Assembly (NCBI GenBank): GCA_003525045.1
Contig: DQGF01000466.1
Coordinates: 1 to 10,453, forward strand
Source of the DNA: Pseudomonas sp.
GTDB taxonomy: Bacteria > Pseudomonadota > Gammaproteobacteria > Pseudomonadales > Pseudomonadaceae
Reading direction: 5' to 3'
Length of the DNA stretch: 10,453 nucleotides
Both the position numbers and the translations under genes were made by a program. The notes under the pieces are model-generated. The model made no database searches. It had not been told where the DNA came from and saw only the letters and a list, made by a program, of their open reading frames with translations. Below, piece by piece: positions 1 through 5,947 of the stretch. Numbering within the stretch: position 1 is the stretch's first letter; every line of letters starts with the position of its first letter.

Positions 1-37
1 TCCCCGCGAACCAGACGCTGCGGTGTGCCTGCCGGAA

Positions 38-74
38 CGCGTTATCGTTCTTCGCGGGCAAGCCTCGCTCCTAC
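38..74 (-). repeat. Single REP palindrome, GTAGGAGCGAGG type
   Basis: Read on the minus strand, this begins GTAGGAGCGAGGCTTGCCCG and continues CGAA. It is a short imperfect palindrome of the Pseudomonas REP kind, with a GTAG head. The same 24-base core forms both arms of the pair at 7212-7277. Including the outer flank (GCGTTATCG on the plus strand), the match to the reverse complement of 7254-7290 covers 37 bases with one mismatch (position 50). No second arm lies next to it inside the window, so it is a singlet here. The GTAG head overlaps the stop codon of the 71-1168 gene. REPs are non-autonomous elements thought to be spread by RAYT transposases; no RAYT gene is present here. Positions 1-37 show nothing else I can recognise. 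Confidence 0.85.
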
Positions 75-1168
75 GGGATGTTTGCGCGGAGCACGGTCGC
101 TGGCAGTGGCTCACCACGCTCGACACTCGCCGCCACCGCATCCATCAAACCACTCAACTCATACCCCTGGGCCTTGAGCCAATCCTGGTCGTAATAGGTG
201 GTGGCATAGCGCTCGCCGCCATCGCACAAAATCGCCACGATCGACCCGGACTCACCCGCCGCCACCATCTGCTGAGCCGCCATCAGCGCGCCGATCAGGT
301 TGGTGCCGCTGGATCCGCCCACCCGGCGTCCCAAGTGTTGCGCCAGGTAATGCATGGCCGCCAGTGACAGGGCGTCCGGCACTTTGACCATCGCATCGAT
401 CACCTTGGGCAGGAACGACGCTTCCACCCGGGGCCGACCAATGCCCTCGATTCGCGAACCATGATCCAGGCGCAGGCTGGCGTCGCCCGTCAGGTAGTAA
501 TCGAAAAACACCGAACGCTCGGCATCGGCGCAGAGCACACGAGTGCAATGTTGGCGATACCGTACATAACGACCAAGCGTCGCGGTGGTGCCACCCGTGC
601 CGGGACTGGAAATCAGCCAGCTCGGCTCGGGATGCTGTTCGAAACGCATCTGCTGGAAGATCGATTCGGCGATGTTGTTGTTCGCTCGCCAATCAGTGGC
701 CCGCTCGGCGTAGGTGAACTGGTCGATGAAATGTCCGTCCTGCTCGCGTGCAAGGCGTTCGGATTCGGCATAGATCTGCGTCGGATCGTCCACCAGATGA
801 CTCTGACCACCGTAGAAAGCGATCTGCGCGATCTTCTCTTTGGACGTTGTCGCCGGCATCACCGCAATGAACGGCAGCCCCAGCATACGGGCGAAGTACG
901 CCTCGGAAATCGCCGTCGAACCGCTGGATGCCTCGATCACCGGCGCACCGGGCTTGAGCCAGCCGTTACACAGCGCATAGAGGAACAAGGAGCGGGCCAA
1001 CCGGTGTTTCAGGCTGCCGGTGGGATGGCTGGACTCGTCCTTGAAATACAACTCGATGCCCGCAAAACCCGGCAACGGCAAGGGAATCAGATGGGTGTCG
1101 GCACTGCGCTGAAAATCGGCTTCGATGATTCGGATGGCTTCGCGAGCCCACTGTCGGTTGTCGCTCAT
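71..1168 (-). CDS. PLP-dependent cysteine desulfhydrase-like enzyme (Cds1 type, cysteine synthase fold)
   Basis: This 365-residue protein belongs to the fold type II PLP family (cysteine synthase/cystathionine beta-synthase superfamily). The motif GSLKHR supplies the probable Schiff-base lysine, K54. SSGST (residues 81-85) is at the substrate/cofactor loop where O-acetylserine sulfhydrylases have TSGNT. GTGGTT (190-195) is the phosphate-binding loop. The N-terminal pattern RSADTHL...KDES...[16 protein letters not shown] closely matches my recollection of mycobacterial Cds1, an L-cysteine desulfhydrase that makes H2S, pyruvate and ammonia, so degradation of cysteine is more likely than synthesis. 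This is inference from family resemblance. I chose the ATG at 1168 because homology begins at MSDNRQW; the open frame runs up to 1243 but those extra residues look non-coding. The ribosome binding site is weak (ACGAG). The TAG stop lies within a REP element. It is transcribed divergently from nhaA. A cytosolic location is expected; no signal peptide is seen. Confidence 0.85.
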   Translation of the reverse strand: MSDNRQWAREAIRIIEADFQRSADTHLIPLPLPGFAGIELYFKDESSHPTGSLKHRLARSLFLYALCNGWLKPGAPVIEASSGSTAISEAYFARMLGLPFIAVMPATTSKEKIAQIAFYGGQSHLVDDPTQIYAESERLAREQDGHFIDQFTYAERATDWRANNNIAESIFQQMRFEQHPEPSWLISSPGTGGTTATLGRYVRYRQHCTRVLCADAERSVFFDYYLTGDASLRLDHGSRIEGIGRPRVEASFLPKVIDAMVKVPDALSLAAMHYLAQHLGRRVGGSSGTNLIGALMAAQQMVAAGESGSIVAILCDGGERYATTYYDQDWLKAQGYELSGLMDAVAASVERGEPLPATVLRANIP

Positions 1169-1294
1169 GGTGGTTTTCTCGTTCGAGTCGGCCTTTGAGC
1201 AAGGCTCAGCTGACAAGCTTAGGAAAAATCCTACATCACGCACAGATACAGCTGAGGTTCAATACGCCCGGCAACTGCTAGGCTCAGCTCCGTG

Positions 1295-1324
1295 TCGACC
1301 ATTAGCGCTGCAACGCTATATAAC
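1295..1324 (+). promoter_or_regulatory. Possible nhaA promoter
   Basis: TCGACC (1295-1300) and TATAAC (1319-1324) are separated by 18 bases. They match the sigma70 consensus at 4 of 6 and 5 of 6 positions and are oriented towards nhaA, whose start codon is about 85 bases downstream. The position is plausible, but this stretch is AT-rich in an otherwise GC-rich genome and other -10-like boxes exist (a second TATAAC at 1334-1339), so the assignment is tentative. Confidence 0.35.
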
Positions 1325-1346
1325 AAAAAAGAATATAACTTTTGTT
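1322..1346. promoter_or_regulatory. AT-rich dyad in the divergent intergenic region, possible operator
   Basis: AACAAAA (1322-1328) and TTTTGTT (1340-1346) form a perfect 7-base inverted repeat with an 11-base spacer. ATATAAC also occurs twice in direct orientation (1318-1324 and 1333-1339), 15 bases apart. The dyad overlaps the presumed -10/+1 region of nhaA and lies about 155 bases upstream of the divergent PLP enzyme start. That size and spacing would suit a dimeric regulator of the LysR kind, such as NhaR for nhaA or CysB for a sulfur gene. No regulator gene is adjacent, so the binding protein is unknown. Confidence 0.3.
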
Positions 1347-1408
1347 TTAACAACTAACGGTACGCGGTAGGGTGTGCCACCTTTTGAATCAATCGATGGA
1401 GAGCGACC

Positions 1409-2596
1409 TTGCCTCTGCGTAGCACTTTCACGCGTTTCTTTCAGTTGGAAGCTGCCAGCGGTCTGTTATTGATCGCCGCTGCAGCCCTGGCTTTGATCAT
1501 CAACAACTCTCCGCTGTCGTGGCTCTACAACGGCCTGCTGGACACCCCCGTGGTCGCCCAGATCGGCGCGCTTAAAATCGCCAAGCCCTTGCTGCTGTGG
1601 ATCAACGACGGCCTGATGGCCCTGTTCTTCCTGCTGATCGGCCTGGAAGTGAAGCGCGAAGTGCTCGACGGTCAGCTGTCCAAGCCGTCGCAGATCGTCC
1701 TGCCTGGCGCGGCCGCCATTGGCGGCATGGTGGTGCCGGCGCTGATCTACTGGTTTCTCAACCGGGATAACCCGCCAGCCCTCAGTGGCTGGGCCATTCC
1801 GATGGCCACCGACATCGCCTTCGCCCTCGGCGTGCTCGCCCTGCTGGGCAAGCGGGTGCCGGTGTCGCTGAAGCTGTTCCTGATGACACTGGCGATCATT
1901 GACGACCTTGGCGCCATCATCGTCATCGCGATTTTCTATTCAGGCGCGCTGTCGACCCTGTCACTGGCGCTGGCCGCGGCCTGCATCGTGGCATTGATCG
2001 CGATGAACAGGGCCGGCGTGGTCAAGCTCGGGCCGTACATGATCATCGGCCTGATCCTGTGGGTCTGCGTACTCAAGAGTGGCGTCCACGCGACACTGGC
2101 CGGCGTGACGTTGGCCTTCTGCATTCCGCTTCGCACCAAAAACGCCGAACCTTCGCCGCTGCTGACCCTGGAGCACGCCCTGCATCCATGGGTGGCCTAC
2201 GGCATCCTGCCGCTGTTCGCCTTCGCCAACGCCGGCCTGTCCCTGAGCGGCGTAACCGTCGAAAGCTTCACCCACCACGTGCCGATGGGCATCGCGGTCG
2301 GCCTGCTGCTGGGCAAGGCGCTCGGCGTGTACGGCCTGACCTGGCTGGCGGTGAAAATCGGCATCGCCGCCCTGCCCCAAGGCGCCAACTGGGGCCAGGT
2401 AATGGGCGTGGCGATCCTCTGTGGCATCGGTTTTACCATGAGTTTGTTTGTCGGCTCCCTGGCGTTTGTGCCGGGTGCCAGTGAATACGCCGGGATGGAT
2501 CGGATGGGGATTTTGACGGGGTCGATACTGGCGGCGGTGATCGGGTATGCGGTGACGGCGGTGGCGAGTCGTAAGCACGCGCTTCAAGCGGCTTAG
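1409..2596 (+). CDS. nhaA: Na+/H+ antiporter NhaA
   Basis: This 395-residue protein is an inner-membrane sodium/proton antiporter that expels Na+ (or Li+) in exchange for protons, supporting pH and salt homeostasis. The length fits the family (E. coli NhaA is 388). Diagnostic motifs are present: N-terminal FQLEAASG, the pH-sensing region [14 protein letters not shown] (E80-K82), the unwound-helix ATDIAFALG with T134-D135, and the ion-binding pair D165-D166 in [11 protein letters not shown] late GK in [11 protein letters not shown] corresponds to the conserved lysine near K300 of E. coli. About a dozen hydrophobic segments run through the protein. The start is TTG at 1409: GGAGAG (1398-1403) lies five bases before it, whereas the ATG at 1396 is in another frame and stops after eight codons. 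It stands alone, divergent from the PLP enzyme gene, and is followed by a hairpin. No nhaR regulator gene is adjacent. No missing residues were noted. Confidence 0.96.
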   Translation: MPLRSTFTRFFQLEAASGLLLIAAAALALIINNSPLSWLYNGLLDTPVVAQIGALKIAKPLLLWINDGLMALFFLLIGLEVKREVLDGQLSKPSQIVLPGAAAIGGMVVPALIYWFLNRDNPPALSGWAIPMATDIAFALGVLALLGKRVPVSLKLFLMTLAIIDDLGAIIVIAIFYSGALSTLSLALAAACIVALIAMNRAGVVKLGPYMIIGLILWVCVLKSGVHATLAGVTLAFCIPLRTKNAEPSPLLTLEHALHPWVAYGILPLFAFANAGLSLSGVTVESFTHHVPMGIAVGLLLGKALGVYGLTWLAVKIGIAALPQGANWGQVMGVAILCGIGFTMSLFVGSLAFVPGASEYAGMDRMGILTGSILAAVIGYAVTAVASRKHALQAA

Positions 2597-2603
2597 CGCA
2601 AAC

Positions 2604-2630
2604 AAGCGTTGATCATCGGGATCAACGCTT
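2604..2630 (+). terminator. Hairpin just after nhaA, terminator-like but without a U tract
   Basis: AAGCGTTGATC (2604-2614) pairs perfectly with GATCAACGCTT (2620-2630) around the five-base loop ATCGG. The 11-base-pair stem begins seven bases after the nhaA stop. The following bases are AGGGAATG, not a run of T, so it does not meet the standard for a Rho-independent terminator. It may protect the mRNA 3' end or act with Rho. Confidence 0.5.
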
Positions 2631-2720
2631 AGGGAATGAGGGAGCCGAGTGTTTCCTCATTTTCAATCCGAAATTGCCCACAGAGCCGCCGGACTCGTAG
2701 CGCGCTCATTGCAGATTTGT

Positions 2721-2867
2721 ATGGCATCAATCTCTATTCCAGACCCTCGTATTTTCGATCTGATTTTCCATCCTGGAGAGTATTTTGGCGATGGGGACAA
2801 TAAACGAGAGCTGGCACCGGAGCAGGTGATCGAAGTAGCTTTGGAAGGTAGAGGTGCTCCCGGATGA
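2721..2867 (+). pseudogene. Possible remnant of an unidentified small gene
   Basis: From the ATG at 2721, 48 codons read MASISIPDPRIFDLIFHPGE and onward, ending GRGAPG before TGA. The sequence looks protein-like (an IFDLIF hydrophobic run, then EYFGDGDNKRELAPEQVIEVAL), but there is no evident ribosome binding site. Codon use (ATT, CCT, GAG, AAA, CGA) is less GC-biased than in the neighbours. Shifting to the next frame at about 2845 gives another plausible run, EVLPDDTGKLAEITTYPDS, so the original frame may have been broken by an indel. I do not recognise the family. Alternatives are a chance ORF or a small acquired gene. Low confidence. Confidence 0.25.
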
Positions 2868-2972
2868 CACTGGGAAATTGGCTGAAATAACCACTTATCC
2901 GGACTCAATACGCCCAAACCAGCTCCCACAGGTAATCGGGGCGCACACAAATCCTGTGACCGGCAAAGATCC

Positions 2973-3066
2973 AATGTGGGAGCGAGCCTGCTCGCGAATG
3001 CGAACTGACATCCGGCATCGATGTCGACTGACATGCCCTCTTCGCGAGCAGGCTCGCTCCCACATT
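2973..3066. repeat. Inverted REP pair (REPIN), GTGGGAGCGAGCC type
   Basis: The left arm at 2973-2998 (AATGTGGGAGCGAGCCTGCT then CGCGAA) is perfectly repeated in inverse orientation at 3041-3066: 26 of 26 bases, separated by a 42-base loop. The GTGG heads are on the outside, the usual Pseudomonas REPIN arrangement. The loop contains ACTGACAT twice (3004-3011 and 3027-3034) and the palindrome CATCGATG (3016-3023). A further nine-base half copy, GCTCCCACA (2922-2930), is inverse to the left arm's TGTGGGAGC (2975-2983), suggesting a composite or decayed neighbour element. The location between nhaA and the end of a minus-strand gene is typical of REP insertion points. Confidence 0.88.
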
Positions 3067-3138
3067 TTGAACTGCATGCGGACCAGAGAACCAGGCCGGC
3101 CGGTAGATCGTGGGGGGTTGTGTCTCTTGCTGCATCCG

Positions 3139-3173
3139 AAAAAAAACCCCGACCAGTCAACTGATCGGGGTTT
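3139..3173 (-). terminator. Intrinsic terminator of the glycine-zipper lipoprotein gene, possibly bidirectional
   Basis: On the minus strand, ACCCCGATCAG (from 3171) folds back on CTGGTCGGGGT around the loop TTGA: ten GC-rich positions with one internal mismatch (3153/3164), followed by a run of eight T (complement of 3139-3146). It starts about 18 bases past the lipoprotein stop. On the plus strand the hairpin is followed by TTTGCTTTT, so it may also stop weak plus-strand transcription. Confidence 0.88.
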
Positions 3174-3191
3174 GCTTTTGCCTCGTCCGGC

Positions 3192-3656
3192 TTAATGCGA
3201 AACGCGGCTCGTACCATCCACCGTGGCAATCCGCACACGCTCGCCAACACGGAACACTTCGTTCTCCTGAACCTGTTGCACATAGGCGCGCATGCTGCCG
3301 TCGTCTTCACGGACGGTGATTTCCACGCCCTGGGTGCGGGTCAGGCCTTCTTCGGTAGCGGAACCGAGCAGACCGCCCGCCACTGCGCCGATGACGGCTG
3401 CGACAATGCTGCCGCGACCGCCGCCGATGGCGCTACCGCCGACACCACCCACAACTGCGCCAGCGGCACCGCCGATAGGGGTTTTGGTGCCTTCGATTTT
3501 TACCGGACGCAATGCTTCAATGGTGCCCATGCGAATCGTCTGTACACGACGCGCTTCGTCACGGGAGTAGGAGTCACCCGTCAGGTTCGATTGGCAGCCA
3601 GTGAGCAACATCGCCATGGTGGAAAAGGAAGCAACCAACAGAACAGACTTACGCAT
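3192..3656 (-). CDS. Outer-membrane lipoprotein with glycine-zipper domain (SlyB-like)
   Basis: This 154-residue precursor has an N-terminal lipoprotein signal, MRKSVLLVASFSTMAMLLTGC. The lipobox LTGC gives lipidated Cys21, and Gln at +2 predicts outer-membrane sorting. A glycine-zipper region (about residues 61-100: PIGGAAGAVVGGVGG...GAVAGGLLGSATEEG) forms a GxxxG-type 2TM segment as in SlyB/Rickettsia 17-kDa antigen proteins. A C-terminal domain follows (EITVREDDGSMRAYVQQ...VGERVRIATVDGTSRVSH) that in this family resembles a small beta domain. SlyB-type proteins help maintain outer-membrane integrity and in enterics answer to Mg2+; applying that here is inference. The ATG at 3656 is preferred to the upstream in-frame codons because it begins the signal peptide and has GGAG eight bases before it. 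It is monocistronic, with a promoter at 3685-3713 and a terminator at 3139-3173. Confidence 0.9.
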   Translation of the reverse strand: MRKSVLLVASFSTMAMLLTGCQSNLTGDSYSRDEARRVQTIRMGTIEALRPVKIEGTKTPIGGAAGAVVGGVGGSAIGGGRGSIVAAVIGAVAGGLLGSATEEGLTRTQGVEITVREDDGSMRAYVQQVQENEVFRVGERVRIATVDGTSRVSH

Positions 3657-3684
3657 AGCATCAACTCCAAAAAGACAGGTATTC

Positions 3685-3713
3685 ATTAAACTCCGCAGCT
3701 CGTCGCCTGTCAC
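3685..3713 (-). promoter_or_regulatory. Sigma70-type promoter for the glycine-zipper lipoprotein gene
   Basis: On the minus strand, GTGACA (3713-3708) and TTTAAT (3690-3685) are separated by exactly 17 bases. They match the -35 and -10 consensus at 5 of 6 and 4-5 of 6 positions. Transcription would start near 3678, leaving a leader of about 22 bases that contains the GGAG ribosome binding site before the ATG at 3656. Spacing and placement agree well; no operator is evident. Confidence 0.6.
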
Positions 3714-3824
3714 GGCATCGCCCGGATAAAATTGGTTTCATTCAGTTCCGGTACAGTCGCCCTCGCGAACTCACCACACAGTAGCGGCAAATTCCGGTTC
3801 TGCCCCGCTGACTCAAGGATTGTC

Positions 3825-4061
3825 ATGGATTACTTCATCATTGTCGTCACCACTGTCGCCGGCCTGTACTTCCATGGGTGGCTGTACGTGCGGATCAAAC
3901 GCTGGATGGACCGCGATCTGGCGTTGTCCCTGGCGGGTGCAGACGAGCATAAGAAAGCCTTCATGCTGCATCAACTGGCAAACGCTCAGGCGCAGAAGAT
4001 CAAGCGTCGGGACCTGCCGCAGTGGCTGGAGGCCGCTGCGGCAGGCTATCCCGGTCGGTAG
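3825..4061 (+). CDS. Small membrane-anchored protein of unknown function
   Basis: This 78-residue protein starts MDYFIIVVTTVAGLYFHGWL, giving one hydrophobic N-terminal helix (about residues 3-20). A basic stretch (YVRIKRWMDRD) follows, then a soluble, probably helical segment with many Ala, Gln and Lys (HKKAFMLHQLANAQAQKIKRRDLPQWLEAAAAGYPGR). The helix is followed by positive charges, so the C-terminal part is likely cytoplasmic. I chose ATG 3825 because AAGGA (3815-3819) lies five bases before it; the open frame extends upstream to 3732 but without signs of coding. It converges on pdxH with only five bases between the two stops, an arrangement I believe is common in Pseudomonas. No named family is recognised. 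Compact size, a good ribosome binding site and normal codon use argue that it is real. Confidence 0.75.
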   Translation: MDYFIIVVTTVAGLYFHGWLYVRIKRWMDRDLALSLAGADEHKKAFMLHQLANAQAQKIKRRDLPQWLEAAAAGYPGR

Positions 4062-4066
4062 ACTGC

Positions 4067-4714
4067 TTAGGGTGCCAGACGTTCAAGAATCCAGTCGGCG
4101 CCCTGCAAACGGTAGTTGAGGCGGTCGTGCAGACGGCTCGGACGGCCCTGCCAGAATTCGATGCGCTCAGGCAGCAGACGATAACCGCCCCAATGCTCCG
4201 GGCAGTGAGGCTGGGTGTCGCTGAAGCGTTGCTCGGTGTTCTTGAGCAGGGCTTGCAGTTCGTCACGATCAGCAATCACGCGACTTTGCGGTGAAGCCCA
4301 GGCACCCAGTCGACTGCCCAGCGGCCGCACTTGATAGTAGGCATCGGACTCCTCGGGCGTCACCTTCACCACCCGACCCTCGATACGCACTTGCCGCTCC
4401 AGGGCCGGCCAGAAAAAGGTCATGGCTGCAAACGGATTCGCAGCCAGGTGCTGACCTTTGGCACTGTCGTAATTGGTGAAGAAGGTGAAGCCTTGCTCGT
4501 CCAATCCCTTGAGCAACAGGATGCGGCAATGCGGCCGACCGTCCTGATCGACGGTGGCCAGGGTCATGGCGTTGGCTTCCACCGGCGCCTGTTCGGTTTT
4601 TACCGCGTCGGCGAACCATTGGTGGAACAGCGCGAACGGCTCGGCCGGGGCTTGCGCCTCCGTCAGGCCATCACGGGTGTAGTCGCGACGCATATCAGCC
4701 AAGCCCTGGGTCAT
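4067..4714 (-). CDS. pdxH: Pyridoxine/pyridoxamine 5'-phosphate oxidase
   Basis: PdxH is the FMN-dependent enzyme that oxidises pyridoxine 5'-phosphate or pyridoxamine 5'-phosphate to pyridoxal 5'-phosphate, releasing H2O2. It is the last step of de novo vitamin B6 synthesis and part of salvage; it acts as a cytosolic dimer. The protein has 215 residues (E. coli 218). Visible family signatures are the N-terminal [10 protein letters not shown] substrate-lid segment, [23 protein letters not shown] (FMN/phosphate contacts), [27 protein letters not shown], the loop [12 protein letters not shown], and the C-terminal [24 protein letters not shown] motif with the active-site Arg/His. ATG 4714 is supported by AAAAGGA eight bases upstream. 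The gene begins 24 bases after the stop of the OmpA-like lipoprotein gene on the same strand, so the two are probably co-transcribed. No separate terminator is visible before the convergent gene. Confidence 0.97.
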   Translation of the reverse strand: MTQGLADMRRDYTRDGLTEAQAPAEPFALFHQWFADAVKTEQAPVEANAMTLATVDQDGRPHCRILLLKGLDEQGFTFFTNYDSAKGQHLAANPFAAMTFFWPALERQVRIEGRVVKVTPEESDAYYQVRPLGSRLGAWASPQSRVIADRDELQALLKNTEQRFSDTQPHCPEHWGGYRLLPERIEFWQGRPSRLHDRLNYRLQGADWILERLAP

Positions 4715-4738
4715 GACGCATTCCTTTTGGTTAACGAA

Positions 4739-5833
4739 TCACTTTTTTGCGGCATCGGCAGCGGCGACTTTCTTGTCAGCGGCTGCGGCTTTGGCCGGCG
4801 CGGTCTTTTTCGCCGGAGTTTTGGCCGGTGCTTTCTTGGCTGGAGCCTTGGCAGCGGCTTTCTTGGCCGGAGCCTTTTTCGCTGCAGGGACAGCCGCTTT
4901 CGTCGCCGCTGGCGCAGGGGTGACTGGCGTGGCCACTGGTTTGACGTCCTGGGCAGCGACCAAGCGTACTGGCGCCGGCGCCGGCATGTTGTACTTGCTC
5001 AACAACGCCACCATGGTGTTCTGCGGCGTCATCAACAGTTCCACGCGACGGTTCAAGGCACGGCCTTCATTGCTGTCGTTGGCAGCACGCGGGGCTTCGC
5101 CGCCCATGCCGCGCAGCATCAGGCGATCACGCTGCAGACCGCTGAGACGGAAAATTGCGGCCACGGATTGGGCACGTTCCTGACTCAGTTTCAAGTTGGC
5201 CGGTGCGGCGCCCGAGGTATCGCTGTGACCGAGTACCAGTACGGCAGTCTTTGGATCGACTTCGAGGATTTTCGCAACGCGGGTGAAGGGACCGAGGGTT
5301 ACCGGCAGCAGCATGGCCGGACGGTCAGGGTTGAACGAGCCTTCTACCGGCGCGGTGACCACCAGCACGTTTTCACGGCGCTCGAGTTGCAGATTGCTGT
5401 CTTTGATCGCCTCGCGCAGGCGCGGTTCATAATCGTCGAGCCAGGCCTGGGTGACTTTCGGATCAGGCATCGGCACGGCTTTGGCGGTGCTTTGCTCCTT
5501 GCCACCGAACGGCCACCACCATTTGCCACCTGCATCGGCTTCAGCCTTGGCCACTTCGACAGGTTTGGCTACAGGTTTTACTTCCGGTTTTTTGTCGAGC
5601 ACCTCTTCGGAGCCAAACGGCCAGTACCAGGGGCTGGCGGTTTCAGCCTTGGCGACAGGTGCAGTCGCGGCAGGCTTGAGGGGCGCCGGGGCCGGAGCCG
5701 GTTCTTTAGTCGCGACTTTGTCGGAGGAACCGAACGGCCACCAGCTGCTGCCATCTGAATCATTTTGTGGGGTTTGTGCGCAACCGGTAATGGCGAAGCA
5801 CAGGGCCAAGGCGAGGGTTTTATTGGATGACAT
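4739..5833 (-). CDS. OmpA-family outer-membrane lipoprotein with WWPFG repeats and Lys/Ala-rich tail
   Basis: This 364-residue precursor has a lipoprotein signal ending ITGC (Cys18). A low-complexity Pro/Ala/Lys linker (about 19-125) carries three aromatic motifs, WWPFG (31-35), WYWPFG (69-74) and WWWPFG (105-110), each followed by a charged segment. Residues about 135-270 form the OmpA C-terminal peptidoglycan-binding domain: LVLGHSDTSG with D205, NLKLSQERAQSV with N213 and R220, GMGGEAPRA, and RALNRRVEL. D205 and R220 correspond to the diaminopimelate-binding Asp/Arg pair of OmpA. Residues about 312-364 are a repetitive PAKKA/AAKAP tail similar in composition to histone H1-like AlgP repeats. 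The likely role is tethering the outer membrane to peptidoglycan; the role of the aromatic motifs and tail is unknown. ATG 5833 has GTGGAA upstream. It is the first gene of a probable two-gene unit with pdxH. Confidence 0.9.
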   Translation of the reverse strand: MSSNKTLALALCFAITGCAQTPQNDSDGSSWWPFGSSDKVATKEPAPAPAPLKPAATAPVAKAETASPWYWPFGSEEVLDKKPEVKPVAKPVEVAKAEADAGGKWWWPFGGKEQSTAKAVPMPDPKVTQAWLDDYEPRLREAIKDSNLQLERRENVLVVTAPVEGSFNPDRPAMLLPVTLGPFTRVAKILEVDPKTAVLVLGHSDTSGAAPANLKLSQERAQSVAAIFRLSGLQRDRLMLRGMGGEAPRAANDSNEGRALNRRVELLMTPQNTMVALLSKYNMPAPAPVRLVAAQDVKPVATPVTPAPAATKAAVPAAKKAPAKKAAAKAPAKKAPAKTPAKKTAPAKAAAADKKVAAADAAKK

Positions 5834-5916
5834 TGGATTTCCACAAAATGAAGTAATGAAAAAACAGGCCGGATTGACCCGGGATAAACAGACGCTTTGA
5901 AAACATAAAGGCCATC

Positions 5917-5936
5917 GGGTTCCCGCCCTGGAACCC
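5917..5936 (-). terminator. Hairpin after the esterase gene, weak terminator candidate
   Basis: GGGTTCC (5917-5923) pairs with GGAACCC (5930-5936) around a six-base loop. On the minus strand it begins 12 bases beyond the TAA of the esterase/beta-lactamase-fold gene. The sequence after it (GATGGCCTTTATGTTTTC) is only mildly T-rich, so termination may be partial, allowing some read-through into the OmpA-like gene. Confidence 0.45.
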
Positions 5937-5947
5937 TTGAGCAGGAT

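Larger units (their letters stand above)
2597..3191. other. Long intergenic stretch between nhaA and the glycine-zipper lipoprotein gene
   Basis: This stretch of nearly 600 bases holds, in order, the hairpin after nhaA, a less GC-rich segment with a possible decayed small ORF (about 2640-2920), a half REP palindrome (2922-2930), a full inverted REP pair (2973-3066) and the terminator of the lipoprotein gene (3139-3173). Several other short open frames cross it, but they run through the REP palindromes and show no family signature. I see no tRNA or other structured RNA gene. It looks like a turnover site between two transcription units. Confidence 0.6.

Noticed and set aside
1961..2605. 214-residue minus-strand frame opposite nhaA
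   Set aside because: It is His/Arg/Gln-rich antisense translation over strongly supported NhaA membrane segments.
2973..3066. Inverted repeat considered as insertion sequence ends or an attachment site
   Set aside because: The arms match the REP type (GTGGGAGCG...CGCGAA) and enclose only 42 bases, with no transposase and no target duplication visible.
2895..3135. Several short minus-strand ORFs across the REP region
   Set aside because: They are translations of the REPIN arms and loop, with no ribosome binding site or family resemblance.
4331..5758. 475-residue open frame on the plus strand antisense to pdxH and the OmpA-like gene
   Set aside because: It is Arg/Gly/Phe-rich repetitive translation, the mirror of the Ala/Lys/Pro-rich gene on the other strand, without a ribosome binding site or family motif. 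The opposite frames carry clear PdxH and OmpA signatures.
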